A stretch of DNA of 64,000 nucleotides from Lycorma delicatula (Eukaryota > Arthropoda > Insecta > Hemiptera > Fulgoridae): the NCBI RefSeq assembly GCF_047948215.1, contig NC_134456.1:81732515-81796514 (forward strand). Direction: 5' to 3'. Positions 37,901 to 52,900 of this stretch are shown piece after piece. How positions within the stretch are numbered: position 1 is the stretch's first letter; each line of letters starts with the position of its first letter. A model generated the notes under the pieces. The model searched no databases and was not told the origin of the DNA. It saw only the letters and a list, made by a program, of their open reading frames with translations. Both the position numbers and the translations under genes were made by a program.

Positions 37901-40900
37901 GTTAAAATAATTGTATAGGTACATGACTAATACATTATGCTTAAAATTTTATGGTGCTGCATTAGTGAAGTAAGCATCATTGTTAGTAGCAATGAAATAT
38001 TTTAGGTTATTAGTCATAAATATGAAAAATAATTCCCCATTAGTTAGTTCTTATTTGTGTTTCAGCATTAGCACGTAAGTAAACTTATTGTTTATCACTT
38101 TTGTCTGATATTGTTTGTGGTTTTTTTTTTGCGTACTAATCTTTTTGCATTTAATCTTTGAATACAAGATGCTATATTGTACAAAGTAGTGTATGGCTTT
38201 ATCTTACCACCTAGTTGTTTAAATTAACTCAAGAGGAAAAATTCCCTGCTTTAGATCCGCTGGTAAAGTCTACATTACAAAATTTAGTGAAACAAATTTT
38301 GTTCATCAGGATCTGTTATAACAATATAATGTATCCCAGATGCAGTCACTGATTTTGCACTGAGTTGAAGGAGTCTCAATAAATGATACTGCATTTATCA
38401 CAATAAAGTGGTATCTTGTGAAGACCTTGCCAGTGAATATTACATGAATTAATGTTAAAGCCCTTCCATGTTACTTTGGAAATTAAAGATCATGATAATA
38501 AGATTGACTGTAAAACATTTTGTGAATGGTTCCTCAGCAGTATTGAACAAGAAGTATTGGGTCCGTTTCTCTTTTACTTTCAGATGTGTCATGGATTCAC
38601 TTAATGGTATATTTCAATAAACAAAATTATTTTTAGACACTGGTCTACTGAAAATCCCTGCTTACAATAAAACTTCTTCATGGCCTCAAGATTGGTTGAT
38701 GTTTGATGTGTGGTATCAGGAACCTAAATCATTGGACCAATATTCTTTGAAAACATTGATGTATTCTTTTTGTAAAGAATTATTGTTCCAACTGACTCCA
38801 GTGAACTCATTTACAGGTGTTTTCAAGAAGATGGGGGTGCTTGCTACACATGAGACAATTTATAGCTTTCATACATGATGTTTTTTTGGAAAAAAGGACC
38901 ATTAGTAAAAATTTATGGATTTCCCATTCCCTAAATATATCACCTTGTGATATTTATTTTTAGGGCTCGCTTAAAGATAAGATCTATAAAAACAACCTGC
39001 ATAATCTTGAGGAGTTAAAGGTCACTATTCAATGTGAGATTATCAGCATCTCAAAAGAAAACTCAAGAAGGTGTTTCTTAAAATGATGTGATGTGCAGAA
39101 ATATAGATTACTGCTGAAGGAGGACATTTCAAACACATTCTTTAAAGTCGTTTGTTTGGAAAATTCAATAATATGAAGTTTAATAAAAAAATACACGGAA
39201 GTTTAGTTTTTCTAAAAAAAATCTTTATTTATTTTTTTCACTTTCAAGTACTCTCTTTCAGACATAATACATTTGTGCCAACACTTTTTTATAATCTTCG
39301 AAGCACCTATGGAATGCAATCTTCAGCATGGAGTTTAGTTCCTTCAGCGATTCTGTCTATCTCTTTATTGTTGGCAGAATGTCATCCTTTCATGGTTCTT
39401 TTCAGCTTGGAGAATAGGAAGAAGCACAGAGGGCCATGTCTGGCAAATCCAGAGGCTGTGGCATCATAACAGTGTTATTTTTGGCCAAAAATTCATAAAC
39501 AAGCAGTGAAGTGTGAACAAGTACATTATTGTTCATTTACATTCATACATCTCATCCTCTGAAATAATTCCTTACAGTAGTTCCAGAGGCTACACAGAAA
39601 AGAGAGAGAGAGAGAGGTACATTATCATGGTGCAATTGCCATGAATTGTTTTGCCAGAAATCCAGGCATTTTCTTTGGAGTGCTTCATGCAAATTTTGTA
39701 GAACTTCAGTTAGTACTTCTTATTGACCATATGACCTGGTGACAAGAAATCATGATGCACTAAGCTGTTGAAATAAAAGAACACAGTGATCAAAAGCTTC
39801 ACATTTGATCAAACTGGACAAGCTTTTTTTGGTTTGGCTCTTCAGGAAGCTTCAGTTGGGACGATTGGGCCGTAGTTTCAATGTCATACCCAAACAACCA
39901 TGTTCATAACTCCAGTTATGATCTATTTGAGTAGTTCTGAATCGTTGTACACTTCATTCAGCAACTTCTGAGCAATGTTCATTCAGCACTGTTTTTGGTA
40001 AAAATTCAACAGTTTTGCTGCCTCATATTTCATGTCCAAATCGTCTGAAAACAATTGCTTGGCATGAGCAGTCTCTCTGATAGTGATTTGGCGATTATCC
40101 ATAATCATTTTCTTCACTTTTTCGATTGTGTCATTGGTTGTTTAAGGGTGCTCATCATCTTCAACATCTTTATGGCTCTCTTGGAAACATTTGTATCACT
40201 TGTAAACACTTGTTTTATTCATAGAAGAATCACCAAAAAACAACATTCAAAATTTCCAATGCGTTGCTGCACTTTATTCCAAATTAAATGCATTTTACTC
40301 TGAATTTAATGCAAATTCTTTGTTCCATTTTTTCTGCAAATTAAAAATCACCGACTATGTGGAAACATGTGTAGCCTTAGTCTTTTCAAAAGCCAACAGT
40401 AAACTAAGTATCCAGTATGGCTACCATTGTAAATATACATTAGGGACTTCTGTACCAAGATAAAAAAAAAAAAAAATTGTGATTGGGCTTATACAGCATG
40501 GAGATTCTGCACATTTTTTTATTATACCTCGTATATCTAATTTAGTAAATATTTTACTAGCTTATGATATAGTTTCTTGTCTCTTCAAACTTACCATATT
40601 TTAAAGAAAATAAAATTATCAACAAAACAAATTATAATCATTTTTATTTTTTATCATTTTAAGTTTGAAAATAAGATAAATGAAATATTATTTATTGTGA
40701 AACAAAATAATAGTAATAAAATAATTTCAATCGTTAACATTAACCGATGAAAAATTTTAAATATAAACTTTAGTGGTCAAAGTATTCATGCATATGCTAA
40801 ATAAACAGTCACTGAACCAAGTGTAACAGAATCTTGGATGGTTTAAAGTGGTCGCTTTGTACTGATCTCAAATCAAAACAAAAAGTTATTTATGTTTTTA

Positions 40901-43900
40901 CATTTTTATCAAATCTGTTTAATAATTCAGTCAACTAAGCACATAATCTGAGCAACGCTCAGGTGGTCAAGTTATTTCGTACAGCTAGTTCCTTTTTCCT
41001 GAAAGCATATACTAACAATTAATCATTTTAATCAATTAACATTTTAAGTAATTTTTTTTCAAGCTCTCCTGCTGTCAATCTTTTATTTTTTATGTATCAG
41101 GTGTAATATGACATTTTTTTGATAGTGTAGAAAATATAATGGAACTATTTATTTCAAACTGAAATTATTCTTTTTTCATGAAGTCATTATTACTTTTCTA
41201 TCCTTTCCATTCCTATCTTGAGGGCTTTATCATGTTTTATAAATCAGTTTTAAATAAAATAAGATTTACCTAAATATTTTATTTATTCTTGAAGCTTAAG
41301 ATTTGTTTTTGAAATGTTTTCTGCTATGTCTGAAGTTCTTGGATGTCATGACTATGCCTGCAATTTCTAAGTCTTGGCATTTGTCATATTTCACCTGCAG
41401 AGGGTAGGTCACATTATGAATTCTGTTGTTATAGTGTAGCATTCATAAAGCTCTAAATTCTGTTATATGCAGGTCATTGTGATTTTTATGTACTGCTTTT
41501 TTGTAATTTTTTTTTTTTAAGTTGATATTTTTTCTCAGATTGCTTTTCTTTATTATTTGTTACAATTATTTGGGGATAAAATTAAATTTTTTATATACTC
41601 AGTGTTATTTGGTTATTTATTAGTTTAAAATATTCATTTTTCTCCATTGCTTTTATTTATTTTTTTAATAAGGATACTGTGGTGAATTCACTAAAAGTTT
41701 ATCCCTCCATTTATTTTTAAAGTTAGGGCCATCCATTTGTGTTGCACAACTTTATTAGGGCTAGTAAGTTTTTCACTAGAAATTTTTTTATAATTTCTAT
41801 GTCAGTAAATATTGTTTTTATATATTTTTGTTATTATGAGGTGTTGTACTTTCTAGAAAATTGAGCACAGAATATTTATAGAACCTATTTTTTTTGTTGA
41901 ATGTGCTGGATTGGTTAGTACTTCCATTATTTTTTATCTAAATTTGACCTTTCTGACCCTTTCTTTGACCCTGATAACTTCTCTGGTCTAAATTTTATTT
42001 TTAGTTTCAGGAAATAGAGTATTTCTTCTGTAATAATAAAGTATTTTGTTTTCAGTTCACATAGTTACTTATTTAAAGATTATTCAATGAGGCAGCTATA
42101 AAAATGCAGTGTGTATCCAAGTTACAACATGGTTTACTAAAAATTAGTATATTATTATTATTTTTTATTTACCAAATAAAAATATTCATTGATGTGCAAA
42201 AATATTTTTATGCTGAATAACAATTATCAAATATACTTCTAAACAATATAACAATTTTTGAAACTTTAAAATGTATGAAATATCAATTTTTTTAAACTAA
42301 TGTGTTTACTATTTACATTTGTCAAAAAATGACTTATCATCAAAGAGTTTATGATATATGTAATTATATATGCAAAACTTTAATCCTTGAAAAAAGGAAC
42401 TTTGGAAGTAGAAAAGCACACACATTAAACCAGGTTACTGTACGGGACATATAATTTTATGTACTGTGCGTCAACCTCGCCAGATGCATGTGTGCATATT
42501 TTCATAACAAGAAATGAATGTATAATTGTATTATGGGTTGTCTAAACTAGAAATTGCAAAAATAGATGTTTAGGCAGGTGGAATATTATTATTAATATTT
42601 TATTTTCAAAATAATCTGTTGTTTTGACTATACAAGAAATGAACTGTATATTCAAATTACCATAATGCAAATCAGTTCAATGAAAAAATTTAAAAAAAAA
42701 AATCAACCCAAACATTAACTTTTACAACATTTAAATGACCAAATGTAATCAACATTGTAAACATCCAGTATAAAGAAAAATGAAGTAACTGAAAATTATA
42801 TTATGCTGCTTTAAGTGACAAATAAAAAAACTAAAATAAACAAACTATTCCTATAAGATTGTGGACATAAATATTATGCAAATAATAATATAAATAGTTG
42901 AAAAGATTTAGTGATAGAAAGTTGATATTTGTTTTTCTGTGTAGCTTGTAAGATCAAGATATTTGACATGAATGTGAATTGTTCTAAAACTTTTTCTAAA
43001 TATACTTCTTAAGATAGTAGTATCATTTAAGTTATGCACTGCTCATAAATTTAAATTTTAATATTTCTATTTTAGTGGCCGCAATATGTAAACTAGAAGA
43101 ACGTCTTGTTCATATGGATGACAAAATTATTGCAGATAAAAGAAAGATATATGAAATGATGGGTGATGGTTGTGCTGAGATGGAAAGTTATAAAAAAGCC
43201 CTGGAATATTATCATTTAGCATTGAAGGTAAATTAACTTTGTATTTTTTTTAAATAATTTAATATTTTATAACTATTAGTTATTTCAAAGATGTCATTTT
43301 ATTTGATTCTGAAGATTTTTTTTCTTTATAATAAGCATCTAGCTAGCTAATACTATGATGTCTTTTCTTAATTAAACAAGTACGGTATTAACAACAAAAA
43401 TAAATTTATAAAAAAACTACATATAAAATTCAGAATTAATTATTATTTTAATTATTTTATCTATGATAGTAAATTTTACCAGACTTGAGTAAAGAGGATC
43501 ACTCTAATGTGTCAAAGTGTCATTTGTGTGAACTCTTCAGAGTCACATTGTTAGTGGAGTGAAGAGTTTGGTTGTGTAGCTGTACCATTATCAGCTACCA
43601 TGTCAAAAATTTATTTATAAAATTTTGACAGTATCTTGTATTACAACACATACATTCAATATTCTTTTATGGACATACGTTTATGTATTTTGATTCTAAA
43701 ATCAATAATAAAAGCTATGTAATATTATTAATTGAACTATTTTTGTAATAAATAAAAATTTATGTTTTCTTTCATTTATTTAGCTTTGTAGCCTTTAGCC
43801 TTCTCCACAACATTCCTCCAGATTTCTTTATCATCAACAAATATTTTCTATTCTTTTTGCCCCATTTGGCATTTGTCTGTAACTTCCATTCTTCATTGCT

Positions 43901-46900
43901 CCCAAATCCTTTGCAGCTCTTTCTCTTTGAACCTTTTCGTGGTTTCTTTATCTGCCATAATCTGTGATCATATTTTGAACTGTTTGCTACAACTGTCTTA
44001 CCAAACTTTCCTAAATTCTCATTTTTACTACTTTAATTACAAGGCTGTTATTAAAAAGTTTCATGTTACTGTAAATGCTCTATTTCCTGATTATATTCAT
44101 TCCTTGATGATGTCTCTCATTTTCATTTACACAGTTTAGTTTAGTACCAAGACAGCTAACTAATATTGTTCAATTTCTGATTTACATTTAACCAGCTAAA
44201 CGATCTTGTGAAATTTATTCATGATTCTGTATAAATCTACTGCTGTAAATATTTAATACTGTGAAATTGCAATTAACACACAAATTGCAACATACACATT
44301 CACAGTAGGTTCAGTAGTGTTAGAAGGATCAACTTGACCGAGACTGGCTGGAATTGAAAGAGGTGCAGCATTTATACACATTTGCGCGATGTTCCAGAAT
44401 GTTTGAGACAAATTGGAACTTCTTGTGAAGCTGCGAGAATGTCTGATATGCTGGACGTAAGATAGAGAGCAATAAAGAGACATCAATTCTGGTTTTGTCA
44501 AGCAGCAGATCAGTGTTTGCCAAATATCAATAAATTTACTTACTCTTGGTAATTTGTAAGGTTTGTAATTAAGGTTGTAGTGTACCTTTAGCACCAAAAT
44601 ACATTATTATTGTGTACATTGTTATTGTATGAGAGGGGCACAATAAAAATTATGATTGAAAATTTGGTCGTAAATGTTGAAACGTAAACACTGACTTACA
44701 ATCATTACGGCTATTGAAAGCTACAAAGAAAGCTACAATATTTTATATCACAAAAACATTACAAAATTTTCAAGACAAACAAATCATTTACTTGCAACAC
44801 TGTATTACTTATATGTACCAGAAAAATCATTATTTGTTACTCAGGTAATGCATTTTACCACTTTAAAAATTGATTTGTTCATATGTTGAAAGCAATTACA
44901 ACATACACGAGAGTAAAATAATTATTTGATACAAAATTTTCTTTATTATATAACTGATAAAAAGCTGGAAAAATTTTCTTTTTTTAATGGTAAAAAATTT
45001 AATTCTAGGAAATTTTATGTTCACTCAGGGTGTAATTTAGGCTCGTTACTTTTCATAATTTTTATAAATGATATTTGCACCTGTGTAGAGAGTTCTGAAG
45101 CTCTTCTCTTCGTAGTTAGTATGAAAATTTTCAAGTCCATGCATTCCTATGATGTGATTCATCCTCAAAATGATATTAATAGGATTGCGTGGTGTGAACA
45201 AAATGGATTAAATTTTAATATAGAAAAATGTAAATACATTTTTCTGTGAGTCAATACATACATTTCATGAGTAAATACATTGACTCATAAAAAAAGAAGT
45301 AATTTTGAATCACACATAAGATCAGTGGTTAGAAAAGCTTATAAAAATGTAGGATTTATTATTAGAAACGCTAATGTTTATAAATCTGACAATTGTAAAT
45401 TTATATTTCTCATTTATTAGGTCTCATTTAGTAGGCAATTCTGTCATGTGGAATACTATTATAAAAAAAAGATAGTAAACTAATTGAAAGTACACAGATA
45501 AGAATGTTGAAATATTGGTATTTTAGGAAATATAGAGTCTGTCCTTTCATGATTCATTGATTGCCTTCTTTGCCCTATAGGAGAAATTTCACAGGTTTAA
45601 TATATTGAAATAAAATCATTAATAGATTTGCAGATAAAACCTGGCTAATAAGTAAGATTTATATTTCCCTGCTGTTAAAATGTGCTCTATCTAAATACTT
45701 ATTTAATACGCATAGAGTTCTTACCCTATAAACATAAATTAACAATTATTATTTATGATGAAAAACTTTAATAAAAATTTGTACAGAAATAAACATTTTT
45801 GACTAATGTCAATGAATTTTTAAACATGTTCTTCACATATTATTGAAGGGTAAACCAACATGCTATACTGAGCTGAATTCCAGTGAGTTATTGTACCTAA
45901 TATTTTATGTATACAATTTTTTTTATTGTTTACTTTTAATTTTTATCTTGTAATTCTATTGTTTGAAGACAAACCTCAGTTCACTGATTTATATAAGGTA
46001 GTAATTCTAGTTAGTTATAAATTAGATGATGGATTATATTATGTTTATATTTAAATTTCATTAAACAAACCATCCAGTACAGAATATTGAGGTAAGATCT
46101 TTACCTTAATTTTTCATGAAAGTCTTTCACAGGATGCTTTATCCTCATTCATGATTAAACTAATTCCATTATTGCTTAATAAAAATCTAAAACTAAAATA
46201 ATGAAAATTGCATATTAATCTAAACAAGTGCTGCTATCTGTGGTTCTTCTTTCAGGTGGTTTATTTAATGAGATTTAAGTGTAATTTAACATTACAGAGG
46301 AATAATATGAATCTTAAAAGGATTAATTTCATTAAAATATTAATAAATTATTATGATTGTATATGTATATGTGTATGTACACTGTTAGTGGATTTCTTTT
46401 GTTGTATACCAGCGAATAAATAAATATTTTAGAACTGCATTTTTTGTAATAAAGTGTTTACACTATATGCATTATTGAAATAAAAAATTGAAATACATTT
46501 AGCTGATCTACCATTCTACTTTTATGGCAGTAGAAGGTAGGAACAGAGGATTTAGTTTTTCCTGAAGTGAGCTAATAAAATTATTTTGCTGCAGTTTTGT
46601 CATTTGAAGTTGAGTTGTTTTTATGTAGCTAGAAATTCATGTTAATATACCACTCATGTCTATTAAAATACATTTGTAATAATTGTTGATTTTACATTGT
46701 TTTTAATTAAACAACTTCTTAAGATCAAATTTTTCTGCTGCTTCTTTTATTACACTTTTAATTATTTTTTTAAAGTCAATTTTAAAACTCGTATTCTTCT
46801 GAACTATTATACAAATATAAATAAATAACTTGATCCACCAAGTACAGAATAAAATTAAATTAGGTAGGATGATACTTACCTAATATTATTATAATACACA

Positions 46901-49900
46901 AGAGTACTTTCATGATTTTCTCACATTTTCAGTTGATCAGTTAAAAGATTGGATCAACAGAAGATGCGAGAAAATCGTGAAAGTACTCTTGTGTGTGTGT
47001 ATAATGATATAAGGTAAGGATTTTTTTATACAAATATAAATAATTTGTAACTATTTATTGTAAATTTAATTAATTTTATTTAATATAAATTCTCAGTTCA
47101 CTTGTGAAAATTTACGTTAAGTGTTTTCCTTTTCAGTGTGCTCAGCAGCTGGGAGAGAACGGTAAGAAGCTCGCTGAGATGTATGTTTCACTCGCACAGA
47201 CTTATAAGGATCTTAAAGAGTTTGATAAAGCTCTTGATTATTATCAACAAGAATGCTACATTTGGAGAAACAATCCAGCTGAGGTATCAGTTTTGTATTT
47301 TAAAATTTTATTTGTTAAAAATGATGTTCTATTCCATGAGATCCATGAGATTAGTTAACTAATTGATTCTTTTCAACAGGCTTGCAAAACTTCCATTAGC
47401 ATGGCTGATATTCTAGAGGCCAAAGGAGCACCTTCTTCTGAAATTATTACTATGTATAAGAGTGCTAAGTTTCTTGCAAGAGACGCAAAAAATTTGAAAC
47501 TGGAGAGATCAGTTACTAAACATCTTATTCGTTACTTAGAAGATATTCATGATGAAACACTTTTATGTAAGTTGAGTTGGGCAATTCATTTTTTTATTTT
47601 AATTATTGATATAGTATTTTTTATGTAATTTATGACTATTTTTCTGGCCAGTTAGCTTTGTGCTGTGATTAGTATGCTTAACTGTGTTTAAATACGGAAA
47701 AAATATATACCACCAAATTATTAGCTTCAGTATTAATTTATATTTCCTTGTTTTATATCATACATTTTATTACTAATGCTATTACGTAAAATTTCTTTGT
47801 CATTAGGATTTACTTTATATTTATTTCAAAATCTACTACAATATTCTTAACAATATCATTCTTATCATCCTTTGTCAGATTAAACTTATATACATTAGCT
47901 ACAACAAACTGCTCATTATCAAGGACCATATTTGTTAAATTTATCAAATCAATATATTTATCAGGAAATTAACCTGAATTTGTATGCATATATAAATAAA
48001 ATGAGTAAATGCATGATAAGTTATTATATCTTATGAAGTTTGTAATGTAATTTGAGATGAATATATGAATATGTAATAAAGCTGATAATGCGATTAAATC
48101 GCGAAAGCGCTCCTGCATATATATTGGAATAAGGTAAGTCATCCTACTTTATTTTTTCTGTACTTTGATCTAATAAAATGAAATAAATATATTTTATAAA
48201 TATTTATATGAGCTAATGCACAGATGCTGTATGTAAAATTCAGTCTGTGATCTATTTCTTGAATGTAAGAAAAATTAATAAATAATTGTTGGTAATTAAC
48301 ATTTTTGGTATGAGTTTTCAGTTTGTTTTCAGTTTGATAAAAAAATCTAATTAGTTTTGGCAGAATGTAATCTGTGAATCATCTTATCACTGAACTACCT
48401 TATACTCAGTTTATTTAAAAAAGGCCTAAGTTTTATTTTGAGTACATTAATTAGTGTGGTATTTTACCAGTTCAAGGAATTAAGTGATTTTTTTTCCAGC
48501 TACTACTGAACAAGATTTGTGTGATATTGAAATTCAGTTAGGCGATACTATGAATAGTCAATCAGATAGTGGAAGTGATGAAGATGACAATATTGTCACT
48601 GGAGGTATTGGTGATGACATATGTTTGGAAACACTTACAGGTAAAGTAAATGTTTATCTCTTCTAGAAGCCTACCTGTAGTATAATTTACTGTTATTTTA
48701 CATTTGGTGGACCATTTTGTGTTGATCCTCAGTTTGGCGGTTGAGTTAATGTTGAATTATGTATGCTTGAATAATCAGCAGATTCTGCTGCTGATAATTT
48801 TTTTTAGCAGTACATTGCATACTATACTGCCAACTGAGTAGAGGCAGTGTATGTAATAGATTGTTTCACAACAGGAAGGAGTACACCGATTATTTACTTT
48901 ACGGTATCTGTTCTAGTCTTAATTATAGCTGCAATATATGCAAAGTACCTGGTGTATAAGAGGAAAGTATTAACTGTAAGTTGTATTTAACAACTTGCAG
49001 TTAATTCAACAGTGTATTTAACTCTATGTAACAGGCAACCACTTCATTCTTATTTATTTTGTTCCTAGTAACTCAGGTATGAATATTGGTCAGTTTTGTT
49101 CTTTTTAGGCATATCTTGTAACTTGTCATGTCATTTGTTAAAGTAATTTGTATTATTTAAACAACCAAATTGGAGTAATGATTATTTTAGAACATTTACC
49201 TTTTATGACACTTTCACAGTCTTCAACAGTATCATCAGTTAAATAATTAAAATAAATGTATTTAAAGTTAACATTAAAGTTCCTTAATGTCAGGACTGGT
49301 GTAGACTGAATCTGTTACAGCTTCCTTTTTCCTGGTTAGCCTGTAGGAATCACTGTCAGGTATTACTTCAGAGGATGAAAGAAGGTGATATGTATGAGTG
49401 CAAGTGAAGTGTAGTCTTGTACAATCTCAGGTAATCCATGTAAAAGTAACTGCCTCTACTTGAACGCTGGAACTCTCGATTTTGAAATCAGCTGATTTGT
49501 GAAGACGCATGCGTTCAGCATTAGACCAACCTCATGGATTGAATCTGTTGCAGTTGCTTCTTTATTGCTTAAACTAATATGATTAAATATACATTAACAA
49601 AAGATGATACTGTGAATCAGAACTAGGTATGAACAACTATACAGATACAGTACGTGGTTGCAGGACTGTCTTGTGAGAGGTGGTATTTGTTATCACTGAC
49701 AAAATTGGTTATTTCATGCTGTTAAAATTTTTTTCATAACTCAGTCTGTTCTGTTTTTTAATAAGGTTAAATTTCAATATCCTGTATTTAATATTTCTTA
49801 AGTAATTCTCTTTTCAGAAATAAATTTTCTACATTTCTGAAAAAATACTACTTAATAAACCATTTAACAAAAGTTTTCTTTTGTTAAACCTAAAAACATG

Positions 49901-52900
49901 TTATTTTTTACCTCTAGTTTTTGTGTTTTACATAAGATATCTTTAAAACTAATGGAGGTACAATTCTGAGACCCATTTTTTTAATATTTTCAAGTCAAAA
50001 ATGTATGAAACAATTAAATTCACCCCTTAATTTACCTTCCCATAAATTTAGGAAGTTCATTTCTCCAAGAGAACTGAAATCAGGGTGAAATCTTTTGCTA
50101 GCTGTAATTTGCTAATGAAGTGTTTCAGGCCTATGATGTTTATTTTTTTTCCTATTTTTATTTATATTATCAGCTCTTGAGAGATTATCATATAGTTTTC
50201 AATTACTCTGTATATAGGGTGTTTTATTTTAATCCCCCCGGGTAATTTTTTCGTAAATTAAGTTATTAGTTAGTATTAAGTTAGTGGTTTTTTTCATAAA
50301 CACAGTTTAAAAAAAACCTAAACAAAAGTTACTTGGACTGGAGGGGGACACCTCATGTTGACCTTGGATTAGACCTTCATCATTATTTCAAGGTTAACTT
50401 GATTTTTTCAAATGGAATGATCTATTTTTGACCCCACCAATAAAAAAGTGGAAAACATTAGAATATGTGGTCACACATATGATCTCAAACCTTGGAAGGT
50501 CATATGACTAACCATCAGAGATAGTGTTATGCGGGTTATACGTTTTTGAAGGTCATACAATTTATTCAAATTCCAGGCCTTTTATCTAGCAAACTATGGG
50601 AAAGAGCAAGAAAATTACCACAGACCTTATGAAGATAGAAGGGGGAACATTTGACGGTGCCCTTGAGGTCCCCTTTGGACCTCAAGTTCATCAAGGTTTT
50701 TCAAATGGGATTACCTTTTTTGATAGCACCAATGCAAAGAGTGAAAAGTATGTGCGACCTCATTTCATTTCATTTATGTGCTTGTATTTCCAAGCTCATA
50801 TGTGTAACTATATATTCTCTTGTAAAATTTTCTGCTCTTTTCTTTGATGGGGGTCAAAAATAATTCATTCCATTTGAAAAAAAAGTTATGTTAATTGTGT
50901 AATAACAGTCAAGGCCAAATCCAAAAGGTTACCATGAGGTGACCCCCTGTAGTCTAAGTAACTTTTGTTTAGGTAATTTTTTTATTGTGTATAATAGTTA
51001 CGGATTAAAATCACCTGTAGGGATGAAAATGAAACACCCGGTATATATTTAGGTTTCAGAAGAAAGAAAAGTTCAGTTTCACAAAACATCACTAATTTTC
51101 ATATTACTGACCAAATTTGTTAAATATACAATGACTTTCTCTCTCTCTCCCCCCTCCCCCCTCTCCCATCCATCTCCCCCTCCCTCCCTCCCTCAGAGAA
51201 TGAGGATGGTATGTATGAATGTACATGAAATGTAATCTTGTAGTCTCAGGTTGACCATTCCTGAGATGTGTGGTTAATTGAAACTCAACCACCAAAGAAC
51301 ACCGGTATCAGTAATCTAGTATTCAAATCCTTATAAAAGTAACTGCCTTTACTAGGATTTGAATCTTAAATCATACAATGACTGCAAATTAAATTCATCA
51401 CATTTATTAGCAAATTGTCCCCTTTCAGATTATCAGAGTTTACTCTTAGTCAACATATACAATTTTAAATTTGCAGGTCTTTTACATCTGGAAAATATTA
51501 TTTAATTATTTGCCTCACATATGTAAGGATCAGACTAGCTTAATTTAAGCAGTTTAAGATATTGAAATTATGACTGAAACTTAAATATGTATTTTTTTTT
51601 TTTAAACAAAACATAACTTTTAATGATATCGTTAATTATTATGAATAGAACATGATTAATTTTCATAATATAATTTTTGACAGATTCAGAATTAGATGAA
51701 GAAGAGAGTGTTGCAAAACCACGAAGCAGTCGACGTACACGCAAATCTTTTCACTGTCGTCGTAATGTTAAAGGAGAAACACCTTTACATGTTGCATGCA
51801 TCAATGGAAATCTAGCATTAGTTCAACGACTTCTTGATCAAGTATACATGCTCTTTGTATAGTTATGGTTGTTATTTTATTTTTGTACTTATTGTAAAAT
51901 TCTTGTTTTAACGTTTATGTCTTCCAGTAAGTCTGGCTTAGTCAGTATGATTAAGTAATTTATATTTTATTAAGTAATTTATAGTGATTTATATATTATA
52001 TTTTTATAGTGATTGTATATTTTATTAAGTAATTTAATTTTGTAGAAGTTTTGTTAAGCGAGTGTGTCTGATTATTGTTAGACGTTTACTCACCAAATTC
52101 TGGTTCATAAAAGATAATTGTTAACATCATAAAAGTTTTAATGATAGAAGTTAGTTTTCCTTAGATGTCTTTTTTTTATATTAAATGTAATAATATTGAA
52201 CCCCAGCTGTACAGAAAACCTCCACATCCATGGATTGTATCCATGTTTACCACAGAACCTTTTAATTTAAAATTAAAATTTCCACGAATAAAGTTTGTTA
52301 GAATTAAAGTCCATATATTTCGGTACACAGTTAACACATTTGTACCAGATACCTGAAGCTACATTATGGCTGTACTAACCTCTGTACTGGTTGATGTAGA
52401 TTTGCATGATAGATAGGTATTTCTTTTGTTTTAGGTAGTTAGGTCAGATAAATTGCCAGGTTTCTGCTTTTTTCTTTACCAGGTCTGTGCAGTACATTGT
52501 GTAACATTCAGTTTTTAGTTACTGCAGTTGATTGTTTCCATTTTTATTTATTTTTAATTCTTTTTTTATTTATGTTAATAAAATATAGTTTATTTTTCAA
52601 CGATTTGCACTAATCTCTTCTGAAACACTTTAAAATGTGTTAATCTCTAATAAATATTCCTCACATTGTTTCTGTTGAGCTGTTTTTTCTTTATCTATTG
52701 AGAATCATTACAGTAACCTATTTTTTAGTCATTATTTTTAAACATTTATTTCCCCAAATAAACAACTAATACAGTTAATATTTTGTGATACCTGTGTGTT
52801 TATTTTTATAATTTTGTCTTTAATTATGTTACTATTCCTATCACCTGACCTCTTTATTTTGCGTGTAATTTAAAAAATCAGGTTTTTCTTGGCAAACCAT

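Noticed and set aside
43873..44139. 88-codon plus-strand frame
   Set aside because: Hydrophobic AT-driven composition, no conserved motif.
44253..44597. 114-codon minus-strand frame as a nested gene
   Set aside because: No motif recognised, no start context or splice evidence; may be a repeat fragment. Left as unexplained.
51137..51196. Polypyrimidine tract as a splice or regulatory element
   Set aside because: It is the simple-repeat tail of a minus-strand SINE bounded by an exact target duplication.
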